Source: Streptomyces sp. TSRI0107
GTDB lineage: Bacteria; Actinomycetota; Actinomycetes; Streptomycetales; Streptomycetaceae
DNA length: 64,000 nucleotides
Reading direction: 5' to 3'
Assembly (NCBI RefSeq): GCF_001905845.1
Contig: NZ_LIVZ01000007.1
Span: 421,532-485,531 of the forward strand
Shown here: piece after piece, positions 43,044 to 51,709 of the stretch
Position numbering within the stretch: position 1 is the stretch's first letter
Layout of the letters: each line of letters starts with the position of its first letter
Translations under genes and position numbers: made by a program
The notes under the pieces: generated by a model
The model's database searches: none
What the model saw: the letters and a program-made list of their open reading frames with translations, nothing else
What the model was told of the DNA's origin: nothing

Positions 43044-44609
43044 TCAGACCGTGGCGGATGTTTCCTCGTTGTCGTCGATCTCGTCCGTGCCGTCGGTGGC
43101 GTCGGTGCCGTGGGATTCGTCGGTGCTGTCGTCGTCCGTGCGTTCGGCCGCGTCCTCCAGGACGATCCGGCCGATGATCTCGTAGCGCTGCGGCTGCCGG
43201 GCCTTCAGATACAGGCCGAGCCCGAGGCCGCCGAAGAAGACCAGCCCGACGATCCACGGGATGGCCTTGAAGAAGAGCGAGTCGGCCGCCGTGCCGGCCG
43301 CGGTGTCGAGGTTGGTCACCAGCAGCACCACCACCGCGATCATGCCGATGCCGCCGAGCAGCGGGGCGGTGAGGGTGCGGAACCAGTGCCGGTCCTCGGG
43401 GTGGTTCCTGCGGAAGTAGCCGATCACGGCGAACGAGCACAGCGTCTGCACGATCAGGATCGCCATCGTGCCGAGGATCGCCAGCAGCGTGTAGAGGTGG
43501 ATGTACGGGTCCTGCCCGGTCAGCCAGAAGGCCCCGACGAGCACGACCGCGACGACCGACTGGACGAACGAGGCGACGTACGGCGAGCCGTGCCGCGCGT
43601 GGGTGCGGCCCAGCGCCGGGTGCAGAAAGCCCTCGCGGCCGACGGCGTACAGATAGCGGGCCGCGCACTGGTGGAAGGCCATGCCGCAGGCGAAGGACCC
43701 GGTGATGAGCAGCCACTGGAAGGCGTCGACCGCCCAGGCGCCGATGTAGGCGTGCGCCGGGTCGAAGAACAGGTCGAGCGGGCTGGTCCCGGAGGAGACC
43801 TCGACCGAGCCCTTCAGCCCGTTGCCCGCGATGGTCATCCAGGAGACGTAGATGTAGAAGAGCCCGACGCCGACGACGGAGATCAGCGTCGCGCGCGGGA
43901 TGACCCGCTTGGGGTCGCGGGACTCCTCGCCGTACATCGCCGTCGACTCGAAGCCGACCCACGACCAGAACGCGAAGAACAAACCGAGCCCGGCGGAGGT
44001 CCCGGTGAAGGCGTTCGCCGGGTTGACCGGCTCGACGGGGATGCCGTCCGGGCCGCCGCCGTTCAGCAGTACGGCGGTGGCGACCGCGAAGAGCACCGCG
44101 ATCTCGGCGATCAGCATCACGCCGAGCGCCTTCGCGGTCAGGTTGATGTCGAAGTACGCCAGCACCGCCGTCACCAGCAGCATCGCGGCGGCGTACACGA
44201 CCCAGGGCAGGTCCACGCCGAGCTGGTCCTCGACGGTGGTCTGGGCGAAGTAGGAGAAGACGCCGACGATGGACGCCTCGAAGACGATGTACGCCAGCAC
44301 CGCGAGCATCCCGGAGGCCATGCCGGTGATCCGGCCCAGGCCGTGCGAGATGTACCCGTAGAAGGCGCCCGCGGCGGTGATGCGGCGGGCCATGGCGACA
44401 TAGCCGACGGAGAACACCGTCAGGACGAGCGTGGCGAAGAGATAGCCGGCCGGCGCGCCGGTGCCGTTGCCGAAGCCGACCGCGATGGGCAGGTTGCCGG
44501 TCATCGCGGTGATCGGCGCGGCGGTCGCCACCGCCATGAACACCACGCCCACCAGGCCGACGGAATTCGCCTTGAGGCGATGCACCTCTCGCGTGGGTGT
44601 TTCTGCCAT
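43044..44609 (-). CDS. APC-family amino acid/amine permease
   Basis: A 521-aa transporter with twelve membrane segments of the amino acid-polyamine-organocation superfamily. TM1 has VGLVGVVFMAVATAAPITAMTGNLP, a conserved small-residue region, and the consensus FAFWSWVGFESTAMYGEESRDPKRVIPRAT marks the substrate-binding TM6 and its loop. The C-terminal ~45 residues are an acidic, Thr/Asp-rich tail, presumably cytoplasmic. ATG 44609 has AAGGGG 5 nt upstream. It is the first gene of the amine oxidase operon and is divergent from pucR, 222 bp away. Confidence 0.93.
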   Translation of the reverse strand: MAETPTREVHRLKANSVGLVGVVFMAVATAAPITAMTGNLPIAVGFGNGTGAPAGYLFATLVLTVFSVGYVAMARRITAAGAFYGYISHGLGRITGMASGMLAVLAYIVFEASIVGVFSYFAQTTVEDQLGVDLPWVVYAAAMLLVTAVLAYFDINLTAKALGVMLIAEIAVLFAVATAVLLNGGGPDGIPVEPVNPANAFTGTSAGLGLFFAFWSWVGFESTAMYGEESRDPKRVIPRATLISVVGVGLFYIYVSWMTIAGNGLKGSVEVSSGTSPLDLFFDPAHAYIGAWAVDAFQWLLITGSFACGMAFHQCAARYLYAVGREGFLHPALGRTHARHGSPYVASFVQSVVAVVLVGAFWLTGQDPYIHLYTLLAILGTMAILIVQTLCSFAVIGYFRRNHPEDRHWFRTLTAPLLGGIGMIAVVVLLVTNLDTAAGTAADSLFFKAIPWIVGLVFFGGLGLGLYLKARQPQRYEIIGRIVLEDAAERTDDDSTDESHGTDATDGTDEIDDNEETSATV

Positions 44610-44831
44610 TCCCGCCCCTTTCCAAGGACCATGACAACGAAATCCGAAGATCGCTCGGCTGTTCCCTGCGAATGCGACAGTTTCTCGGCAGAGTGACGCA
44701 CGCCACAACAGACACGCGGTCGTGCAATCCGGCACCCGGGGCGACGCATTGTCGGCCCCGGGCGCCCGGTGATCGCTCCCGTGACCACCCGGAGATGTCG
44801 CCGTAACGCGCGCGCCGGTAGCGTCCGCTGC

Positions 44832-46463
44832 ATGGACAGCCGATTCGACAGCACGGGCGCCGGGATCACCGTTCAACGGGCACTGGAACTGCCCGGTCTG
44901 CGCAGCGGGCTCCCCGAGGTGCTGGCAGGGGCGGAACGGCTGCAGCGCACCGTGCGCTGGGTGCACGCGGGCGAGGTGCCCAACATCGCCTCCCTGCTCA
45001 AGGGCGGCGAACTGCTGCTGACCACCGGGTACGGCCTCGGCACCCGTCCGGCCGAGCAGCGCGCGTTCGTCCGCACCCTCGCCGAACGCGGCATCGCGGC
45101 CCTGGTGGTGGAGCTGGGCCCGCGCTTCGCCCGGCTGCCCGCCGCCCTCGTCGAGACGGCCCGCGCGGCCGGGCTGCCGCTGGTCCAACTGCACCGCGAG
45201 GTGCCGTTCGTGACGGTCACCGAGGAGATCCACACCGAGATCGTCAACGGCCACTACGCCCTGCTCCAGCGCGCCGAGGAGGTGCACCGCCGCTGCACCG
45301 AGGCCCTGCTCGGCGGCGGCGGGGTCCCGCAGGTCCTCGGCATCCTCGCCGACTTCGGCGCCAACCCGGTCTTCCTGGAGACCTCCGACGGGCAGCTGCT
45401 GTACGCCGCCGGCGCCGGCCCCGAGGGCGCCGACCCCCTCCAGGTGTGGGAGGGGCTGCGCGGCCCGCACAAGGACGCCCCGCCGCCCGCCGGTTCGGTG
45501 CTGGTGGACGTGCCGGGCGGCGGTCCCGGCACCGGCTCGGTCCGCGCCCGCCTGGTGCTGCTGCCGGTGCGCGGGCCGCTGGCGCCGGTCCACCGGATCG
45601 CCGCCGAACGCGCCGCCGGCATCCTCGCCGTCGTCCTGATGCAGGCCCGGCAGGAGGAGGAGCTGGCCGCGCGCGGGCGCGGGGACTTCCTCACCGACCT
45701 CGCCGAAGGCCGGATCGCCGCCGAGGACGCCCCGGCCCAGGCCCGCGTCCTCGGCTTCAAACCGGGCACCGGCCCGCTGCTGCCGGTGGTGATGCGGCTC
45801 GGCGACGGGCTCTCCCCCGGCGGGGGCTGGGCGGTGCTGGCACGCGCGGTCGCCGAGGAGCTGGCGTCGGTGGGCGTGCCGGTCCTGCTGGGCGTACGAC
45901 CGGTGGAGGGCCGCGTCCCCCTGCTGCTGGGCCTGCGCTCGGAGTCGGAGCGCTCGGCGGTCGCCGACCGGGTCGCGGCGGCGCTGCGGGCCGGGGTGGA
46001 GCGGGCCGGGATGCAGCGGCCGGGCGCGCAGCCGCCGGTCGTGGTCGTCGGCGTGGCGGGCGGCTGGGCGGCGGCGTCGGCCGGGCTGCGGCACGCGGCG
46101 GAGACGGCGACCGCGGCCCAGGGTCTGACCGACCGCCCCTGGTACGACGCCCGCCGCCTCGACATCGACCTGCTGCTGTGGCGGCTGCGCGACCACCCCG
46201 ACCTGGCGGCGTTCGTGGACCGGGCGATCGGCCCGATCCGTGACCACGACCGCCGCTCCCGTCCCCCGCTGCTGCCCACGCTGGAGACCTATCTGGCGCA
46301 CGCGGGCCGCAAGGCGGAGACCGCCCGCGAACTCCATCTGAACCGGCAGACCCTCTACAACCGCCTCGCCCGCATCGGCGAGTTGCTGGGCACCGACCTC
46401 GACGACCCGCAGACGGTACTGGCGTTGAGCCTGGCCCTGCGCGCCCGCCGGCACGTGGGTTAG
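44832..46463 (+). CDS. PucR-family transcriptional regulator
   Basis: A 543-aa regulator with an N-terminal PucR domain (~10-135: ITVQRALELPGLRSGLPEVLAG, VPNIASLLKGGELLLTTGYGLG) that binds a small ligand, a middle region with GGDEF-like strand pattern, and the C-terminal PucR helix-turn-helix (YLAHAGRKAETARELHLNRQTLYNRLARIGELLG). Members control purine, GABA or amine catabolism. The start ATG 44832 has no ribosome site but a -10 TAGCGT 7 nt upstream (44819-44824), so the mRNA is probably leaderless. It faces away from the APC permease/amine oxidase operon, its likely target. Confidence 0.92.
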   Translation: MDSRFDSTGAGITVQRALELPGLRSGLPEVLAGAERLQRTVRWVHAGEVPNIASLLKGGELLLTTGYGLGTRPAEQRAFVRTLAERGIAALVVELGPRFARLPAALVETARAAGLPLVQLHREVPFVTVTEEIHTEIVNGHYALLQRAEEVHRRCTEALLGGGGVPQVLGILADFGANPVFLETSDGQLLYAAGAGPEGADPLQVWEGLRGPHKDAPPPAGSVLVDVPGGGPGTGSVRARLVLLPVRGPLAPVHRIAAERAAGILAVVLMQARQEEELAARGRGDFLTDLAEGRIAAEDAPAQARVLGFKPGTGPLLPVVMRLGDGLSPGGGWAVLARAVAEELASVGVPVLLGVRPVEGRVPLLLGLRSESERSAVADRVAAALRAGVERAGMQRPGAQPPVVVVGVAGGWAAASAGLRHAAETATAAQGLTDRPWYDARRLDIDLLLWRLRDHPDLAAFVDRAIGPIRDHDRRSRPPLLPTLETYLAHAGRKAETARELHLNRQTLYNRLARIGELLGTDLDDPQTVLALSLALRARRHVG

Positions 46464-47596
46464 ATCATCGGCCGGGGCTGGGTCAACTCGTCGTACACGC
46501 TGAGCACTTGGGCGACGGTCTCGTCCTCCGTCGGCCAGGTGGCCGCCTGCCGCACACCCCGCTCCCGCAGCAGTTCCCGCCGCTCGCGGTCCCCGAGCAA
46601 CCGTACGACGGCCGCCGCGAACGCCACCGCGTCCCCGGCCGGGACCAGTTCGGCCGCGTCCCCGACCAGCTCGGGGACCCCGCCGACGGCGGTGGCGACG
46701 AGCGGGACGCGGCCGTGCAGGGCCTCCTGCGCGAGCACCGACCGCGACTCCCGGCCGCCCGGCAGCAGCGCCAGATCGGCGGCGTCCAGCAGCGCGGCCA
46801 CGTCGTCCCGCTGCCCGACCAGCCGCACCGGCAGTTCCTCGTCCTCGATGCGGCCCTGCAGCTCCGCCCGCAGCGGACCCTCGCCCGCCACGACGACCTG
46901 CGGCGCGGGATCCAGCTCCCGCCACCGCCGCGCGGCGTCCAGCAGCAGGTCGTAGCCGCGCTGCCGGTCCAGCGAGCCGACCGCCAGCAGCAACGGCCGC
47001 CCGATCGCGCCGAGTTCGGCCCGCACCTTGGACCGCTGCCGGTCCGGGTCACCGCGCTCCACCGCCGTACGCGGCCCCGGCAGGGACACGGCGGCCAGCC
47101 GCGCGTCCCGGGCGCCGGTGCGGCGGGCCCCGTCCACCAGGTCCGAGCTGGTGCCGAGCACGACGGCGGCGGCCTTCACCACGCGCCGCTCCAGCAGCCG
47201 CAGCAACTGACCGCGCGCTCCCTCGGCGTGCGCCCGGTTGTGCCAGGTGACGACCAGCGGGATGTGTTTGCCGCTGAGCGCGAGCGCCGCGCGGAAGGAG
47301 GCGTGCAGCCCGTGCGCGTGCACCAGGTCGGCGTTCGCGCAGGCCGTCCGCAGCGCGGCCACGGAGACCGGGTCACTGCTGCGCGGGATGTGCACGTGCT
47401 CGGCGCCGGCCCCGGTGAAGTCGTAGGCGTGCTCGGCCTCGGTGGGGGCGCACACGGTGACCCGCACGCCCCGTGCGACGAGCCCCGCGGCCAGCGAGCG
47501 CACATGCGCGCTGCTGCCGGCGTTGCCTCCGCCCAGCACCTGCACGGTGCGCAGCGACGACTGGCCGTGCGGTGACGGGCTGCTCACGGGGGTCAC
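46460..47596 (-). CDS. Family 4 glycosyltransferase (GT-B)
   Basis: A 378-aa cytoplasmic/peripheral glycosyltransferase. Glycine-rich VLGGGNAGSSAHVRSLAAGL near the N-terminus and the nucleotide-sugar site (ESRSVLAQEALHGRVPLVATAVGGVPELVGD, with E-x7-E-like spacing) mark the GT4/GT-B fold. VTWHNRAHAEG and AVGSLDRQRGYDLLLDAA are further features. GTG 47596 has AGGAGC 8-9 nt upstream; longer frames are extensions. The stop codon overlaps the convergent pucR stop (TTAG). Target polymer unknown. The Streptomyces homologue sits near a MraY/WecA-like gene as here, so a cell-envelope glycan role is plausible. Confidence 0.9.
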   Translation of the reverse strand: MTPVSSPSPHGQSSLRTVQVLGGGNAGSSAHVRSLAAGLVARGVRVTVCAPTEAEHAYDFTGAGAEHVHIPRSSDPVSVAALRTACANADLVHAHGLHASFRAALALSGKHIPLVVTWHNRAHAEGARGQLLRLLERRVVKAAAVVLGTSSDLVDGARRTGARDARLAAVSLPGPRTAVERGDPDRQRSKVRAELGAIGRPLLLAVGSLDRQRGYDLLLDAARRWRELDPAPQVVVAGEGPLRAELQGRIEDEELPVRLVGQRDDVAALLDAADLALLPGGRESRSVLAQEALHGRVPLVATAVGGVPELVGDAAELVPAGDAVAFAAAVVRLLGDRERRELLRERGVRQAATWPTEDETVAQVLSVYDELTQPRPMI

Positions 47597-47941
47597 GTGC
47601 CCGGGCTCCTGGTTCGGCGTCGGTCGGTCACGGCGGTCACGGAGAAACGTACAGAAGGATCGGGCGGAGGGGGTGTACCGCGCGGCGTCCTCCCCGTACT
47701 CCGCCAAGGATGCCAGCCCGTACGCCCGTTCCGGGAACCCCGCACAGCCGAGCGCCGCCCGCGCCTGGGCAACGCGCCATCTCACATCCCCCATACGAGT
47801 GAACCGGTCATGCACGAGGGTGACCTGACGTCCCTCACCCGTGACCCGGCCCCCACGCGTGTCCCATCACCCCGCACCCGAACACCGCCGACTCACTCCC
47901 ACGCGCCGCCGAACGCACTCCCCCGCTCCCCGGGTCCCGGT
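47597..47941. other. Intergenic region between glycosyltransferase and the WecA-like gene
   Basis: 345 bp containing the glycosyltransferase promoter (minus strand). C-rich on the plus strand between 47830 and 47940. No gene, repeat or clear hairpin could be supported. Confidence 0.35.
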
Positions 47942-47960
47942 TCACGAGGTTGCGGCGCCC

Positions 47961-48701
47961 TCACCCGTTCCCCCGCCCGCGAGCGCGCTCACCCGCTCCC
48001 CGTGAACGGCCGCCGCCACCACCGCCGCCGCATGCGCGACCAGCCCGGCCCGCCCGCTCCCCGCGACGACCGCCGCCCCGAGCGCCGCGCCTAGGGGGTG
48101 TCTCGGCGTCCCCGATCATCGCCCGCTCCGCGAGGTCGTCCGGCAGCACGGCTCCCGCCGCCCCCATCGCGGTGGCCGCCATCTCCGCGCCGGGCCCCTT
48201 CCGCAGCAGCCCCGGCAGCCCGAGAGCCAGCGCGGCGCCGGCGGCGCGCCCGGGCCGTACGTCCACCAGGTTCACGGCGTGCGCGGCACCGGCGATCACC
48301 ACTCCCGCCAGCACCTTGTCCACCGCCCGCTCCTTCATCAGCGCGCCCGCGAGCAGCCCGGCGGCGGAGATCCCGAGAAGCTTGACGGCACCGCTGGTGA
48401 TCTGGCCGTCCCCGAGCGCGGACAGATGCGCGCGGAACCCGCGCCGCGGGTCGCCCGCCCCGGCGAAGTCGTCGTACGCCCCGCAGACCCCGGCGACCGC
48501 CACGGCGACCCCGGCGGCGGGCCGTATCCGCGCGACGCCGACGGCCGTCGCGAGAGCGGCGGCGGGACCGGCGTACAACTCGACGCTGCGGCCGGCGTAG
48601 TTCTCGCGCCGCCAGGGTTCCCGGCCGCCGGGGGCGGTGGCGCGGAGGACGGCGGTGGCGGCGCGCGTGAGGGCGGCGGACAGCCCGAAGGAGATGATCA
48701 T
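47961..48701 (-). CDS. MraY/WecA-like membrane glycosyl-1-phosphate transferase, C-terminus frameshifted
   Basis: A 246-aa ORF beginning ATG ATC ATC (48701). Residues 1 to ~198 are hydrophobic with MraY/WecA-family features: an Asp pair in CGAYDDFAG, NLVDVRPGRA and PDDLAERAMIGDA. Relatives continue GDAGANxLGA, the catalytic Asp/Gly loop, but here the frame turns into PPRRGARGGG and Arg-rich nonsense. Shifting frame at 48091-48104 restores a hydrophobic continuation LGAALGAAVVAGSGRAGLV-like, ending with a TGA at 47942-47944. Expected coding there would need 12 nt where 10 (GGGGTGTCTC on the plus strand) are present, directly after CTAG. The gene is probably inactivated or altered. A sequencing error cannot be excluded. 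Confidence 0.7.
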   Translation of the reverse strand: MIISFGLSAALTRAATAVLRATAPGGREPWRRENYAGRSVELYAGPAAALATAVGVARIRPAAGVAVAVAGVCGAYDDFAGAGDPRRGFRAHLSALGDGQITSGAVKLLGISAAGLLAGALMKERAVDKVLAGVVIAGAAHAVNLVDVRPGRAAGAALALGLPGLLRKGPGAEMAATAMGAAGAVLPDDLAERAMIGDAETPPRRGARGGGRRGERAGRAGRACGGGGGGGRSRGAGERARGRGNG

Positions 48702-48721
48702 CCGCCCACCCTAGACATCGG

Positions 48722-50461
48722 CTACCCGGCGTCGCTCCTGGCCGCCGCCAGCAGTTCCTCCGCGTGCGCCCGAGCGGTCTCGGAGTCCTCCTGGCCGGCC
48801 AGCATCCGGGACAGCTCCCGGACCCGCTCCTCGCCTTCCAGCACCTTCACGCCGGACCGGGTGACCGATCCGTCGTTGGTCTTCTCCACCAGCAGCTGCC
48901 GGTCGGCGAAGGCGGCGACCTGCGGCAGGTGAGTCACGACGACCACCTGCGCGGTCTTCGCGAGCCGTGCCAGCCGCCGCCCGATCTCCACCGCGGCCTT
49001 GCCGCCGACGCCCGCGTCGACCTCGTCGAAGAGATACGTCGGCACGGGGTCCGTCCCGGCGAACACCACCTCGACGGCCAGCATCACCCGGGACAGCTCA
49101 CCGCCGGACGCCCCCTTGGCGATGGGCCGGGGCGGCGCCCCGGGGTGCGGGGCGAGCAGCAGCTCGACCTCGTCGGCACCGGACGGCCCGTACGCCACCG
49201 TCCGCCCGCCGACCTCGACGCCCTCCGGGTCCTCGGTCTGCCGGATGGCGAAGGACACCCGCGCGTGGGGCATGGCGAGCGAGCCCAGCTCGGCGGTCAC
49301 GGCGGCGGCGAACCGCTCGGCGGCCTCCGTCCGCGCGTCCGTCAGGGCCTGCGCGAGTCCGCCCAGTTCGGCCCGCAGCGCGTCCCGCTCGGCGGTCAGC
49401 TCCTCGATCCGCGAGTCGTCGCCGTCCAGCTCGGTCAGCCGCGCGGCACTCCGCTCGGCCCAGGCCAGCACCGCGCCGACGTCCTCGCCGTACTTCCGTG
49501 TCAGCGCGCTCAGCGCGGCCCGCCGCTCCTCGACGGCCGCGAGCCGCAGCGGGTCGGCGTCGAGGTCGTCGGCGTACCCCGCGAGTTCCCCGGCCACGTC
49601 ACCCAGCAGGATCCCGATCTCCCCGATCCGCTCGGCGAGCGCGGCGAGCGCGGGATCGTGCGACCGTACGGCCTCCAGGGCCCGGTGGGCGCCCGCGACC
49701 AGCGTCGAGGCGTCGACCCCCTCGGGGTCCTCCGGGTTGCCCGCCAGCGCGGCGTGCGCGGCCGCGGCGGCGGACGCCAGTGCCTCGGCGTGCCCCAGCC
49801 GCTCGGCCTCCGCGGCCAGCTCGGCGTCCTCCCCGGCGCGCGGCTCCACGGCGGCGATCTCGTCGAGGCCGTAGCGCAGCATGTCGGCCTCCTGGGCCCG
49901 CTCACGCGCGCGCGTGGTGATCTCCTCGAGCTCCGCGGAGACGGCCCGCAGCCGCCGGTAGGCCTCGCTGTACTTGGCGAGCGGCACGGTCACCGTGTCC
50001 CCGGCGTACCGGTCGAGCGCCTGCCGCTGCCGGGACAGCTTCAGCAGCCCCTGCTGGTCGGTCTGCCCGTGCACGGCGACCAGCTCGTCGGCCAGCTCTG
50101 CCAGCAGCCCCACCGGCACGGACCGCCCGCCCAGATGGGCCCGCGACCGCCCTTCGGCGGAGACGGTACGGCTGATCAGCAGCGCCCCGTCGTCGAGCTC
50201 GGCGCCGGCCTCCTCGGCCCGCACGGCCACGGAGGCGTCCGCCCGCAGGGCGATCCGCCCCTCCACGACGGCCTTGTCGGCCCCGATCCGCACCAGCGCC
50301 GGGTCCGCGCGCCCACCGAGCAGCAGGCCCAGGCTGGTGACCACCATGGTCTTGCCCGCACCCGTCTCACCGGTGACCGCGGTGAACCCGGGCGACAGCT
50401 CGACGACGGCGTCATCGATGACACCGAGCGACCGTATCCGCATCTCCTCCAACACGGACAC
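48722..50461 (-). CDS. recN: DNA repair protein RecN
   Basis: A 579-aa SMC-like ATPase acting in double-strand break repair. The Walker A motif is GETGAGKTMV in the N-terminal head, a long coiled-coil arm spans roughly residues 150-390, and the C-terminal head has the ABC signature KGASGGELSRVMLA and Walker B YLFDEVDAGVGG. GTG 50461 (MSVLEEMRIRSLG) agrees with the known Streptomyces N-terminus. It is downstream of nadK in the same direction; in relatives the two are close or coupled, but here a MITE and a repeat-like spacer separate them. Confidence 0.97.
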   Translation of the reverse strand: MSVLEEMRIRSLGVIDDAVVELSPGFTAVTGETGAGKTMVVTSLGLLLGGRADPALVRIGADKAVVEGRIALRADASVAVRAEEAGAELDDGALLISRTVSAEGRSRAHLGGRSVPVGLLAELADELVAVHGQTDQQGLLKLSRQRQALDRYAGDTVTVPLAKYSEAYRRLRAVSAELEEITTRARERAQEADMLRYGLDEIAAVEPRAGEDAELAAEAERLGHAEALASAAAAAHAALAGNPEDPEGVDASTLVAGAHRALEAVRSHDPALAALAERIGEIGILLGDVAGELAGYADDLDADPLRLAAVEERRAALSALTRKYGEDVGAVLAWAERSAARLTELDGDDSRIEELTAERDALRAELGGLAQALTDARTEAAERFAAAVTAELGSLAMPHARVSFAIRQTEDPEGVEVGGRTVAYGPSGADEVELLLAPHPGAPPRPIAKGASGGELSRVMLAVEVVFAGTDPVPTYLFDEVDAGVGGKAAVEIGRRLARLAKTAQVVVVTHLPQVAAFADRQLLVEKTNDGSVTRSGVKVLEGEERVRELSRMLAGQEDSETARAHAEELLAAARSDAG

Positions 50462-50527
50462 GACCTTACGAGGTCCGGGTCCGTGAGTGCGACCACCCCA
50501 CCCTTGTCACCCACGTGAGCGGGCCCA

Positions 50528-50582
50528 CCTCAGGGGCGCGGGGAACCGCGCGACCAGCCACGACGAACCCGCACCCGCCGGC
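50528..50582. repeat. Streptomyces-type intergenic repeat (GGGGCGCGGGGAAC...)
   Basis: The stretch beginning CAGGGGCGCGGGGAACC and continuing GCGCGACCAGCCACGAC is a motif I remember from many Streptomyces intergenic spacers. It can form CGCG/GGGG-type hairpins. Identification is by memory; within this window I see only this clear copy. Confidence 0.5.
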
Positions 50583-50617
50583 GACGAAGAACCACCCTCT
50601 CGGATGGCGCACGACGA

Positions 50618-50807
50618 CTAGGCCCTGTCGTTTGGATCATCCCGGCGTCGCAGGGTCTGGCACGCACATCTGCCGCGTTGTCGTCAGTCGCCGACGCGCC
50701 GCGTCGACTCCCTCCTCCGCCTTGCAGCTGCACGCACCAGACCCCGCTCGACTCGGCCGGGACGCACCGTCCCTCACAGCCGGGCTGATCCAAACGACAG
50801 AGCCTAG
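50618..50807. mobile_element. MITE copy 2 (182 bp, CTAG target duplication)
   Basis: Body 50622-50803, flanked by CTAG at 50618-50621 and 50804-50807. It is nearly identical to copy 1 (only a few substitutions, for example GGATCTGG/GGGTCTGG and GGCCAGGACG/GGCCGGGACG), in the same orientation and of the same 182-bp length. Its terminal repeats GGCCCTGTCGTTTGGATCA / TGATCCAAACGACAGAGCC have one mismatch. The 3' CTAG supplies the TAG stop of nadK. The ORFs inside are not genes. Confidence 0.87.
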
Positions 50808-51709
50808 TGCGGCGCCCCCCGCCACCCGGACACCGGCAGCGCGAACTTGGCCACCAGCCGGTCGGTGAACGAGGCGTGATGCAGCCGGGCCAGCCGTACC
50901 GGCACGGCCCCCCGCCGCACCTCCACCCGCGCTCCCGGCGGCAGCTCCACGGTCCGCCGTCCGTCGCACCAGAGCACGCCCGGCGGAATGTGCGGCAGAA
51001 CCTCCACCGCGAGCACCGAATCCGGCGAGGTCACCAGCGGCTTCGCGAACAACGCGTGCGCGGAGATCGGCACCATCAGCAGCGCCTCCACCTCGGGCCA
51101 CACCACGGGCCCGCCTGCGGAGAACGCGTACGCCGTCGACCCGGTCGGCGTCGACAGCACGATCCCGTCGCAGCCGAACCCCGTGACCGGCCGCCCGTCG
51201 ATCTCCAGCACGACCTCGAGCAGCTTCTCCGCGCCGGCCTTCTGCACGGCGGCCTCGTTGAGCGCCCAGTCGGTGTGCACGATGTCGCCGTTGCTGTGCA
51301 CGACGACGTCGACGGTCATCCGCTCCTCGACCTCGTACGCCCTGGTCACGACCCGGTCGACGACCTTGTCGAGGTCGTCCCGCTCGGCCTCGGCGAGGAA
51401 TCCGACCCGCCCGAGGTTGACCCCGAGCATCGGCACCCCGGACGCCCGCGCGAACTCGGCCCCGCGCAGCAGCGTGCCGTCGCCGCCCAGCACGATCAGC
51501 AGCTCGCACCCGTCGAGGCACTGCGGAGTCGCCTCGCCGACCAGCTCCACCTCTTCCGGCAGCGGCAGGTCCCGCGCCTCCGCCTCCAGGACCCGCACCC
51601 CGATCCCGGACCTCAGGAGCCCTTTCACCACGAGCTCGGCGCTGCGAATGGCTGCCGGACGCCCGGTGTGGGCCAGCAGGAAAACAGTACGAGCTCGGTT
51701 CGGTGTCAA
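50804..51709 (-). CDS. nadK: NAD kinase
   Basis: A 301-aa enzyme phosphorylating NAD to NADP. Key motifs are the diacylglycerol-kinase-type GGDGTLLRG, GVNLGRVGFLAE, the NE/D loop in DWALNEAAVQ, and the NAD-binding TPTGSTAYAFSAGG. The TTG start at 51709 forms TTGA with the tlyA stop, with GGAGGGG 5 nt upstream: strong coupling to tlyA. Its TAG stop is part of the MITE's CTAG target, so the insertion ended the gene without altering the protein. recN lies beyond the MITE. Confidence 0.96.
   Translation of the reverse strand: MTPNRARTVFLLAHTGRPAAIRSAELVVKGLLRSGIGVRVLEAEARDLPLPEEVELVGEATPQCLDGCELLIVLGGDGTLLRGAEFARASGVPMLGVNLGRVGFLAEAERDDLDKVVDRVVTRAYEVEERMTVDVVVHSNGDIVHTDWALNEAAVQKAGAEKLLEVVLEIDGRPVTGFGCDGIVLSTPTGSTAYAFSAGGPVVWPEVEALLMVPISAHALFAKPLVTSPDSVLAVEVLPHIPPGVLWCDGRRTVELPPGARVEVRRGAVPVRLARLHHASFTDRLVAKFALPVSGWRGAPH

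Noticed and set aside
44819..44831. A short ribosome-site-based start for pucR upstream of 44832
   Set aside because: There is no purine-rich site; a -10 TAGCGT 7 nt before the ATG fits a leaderless start better.
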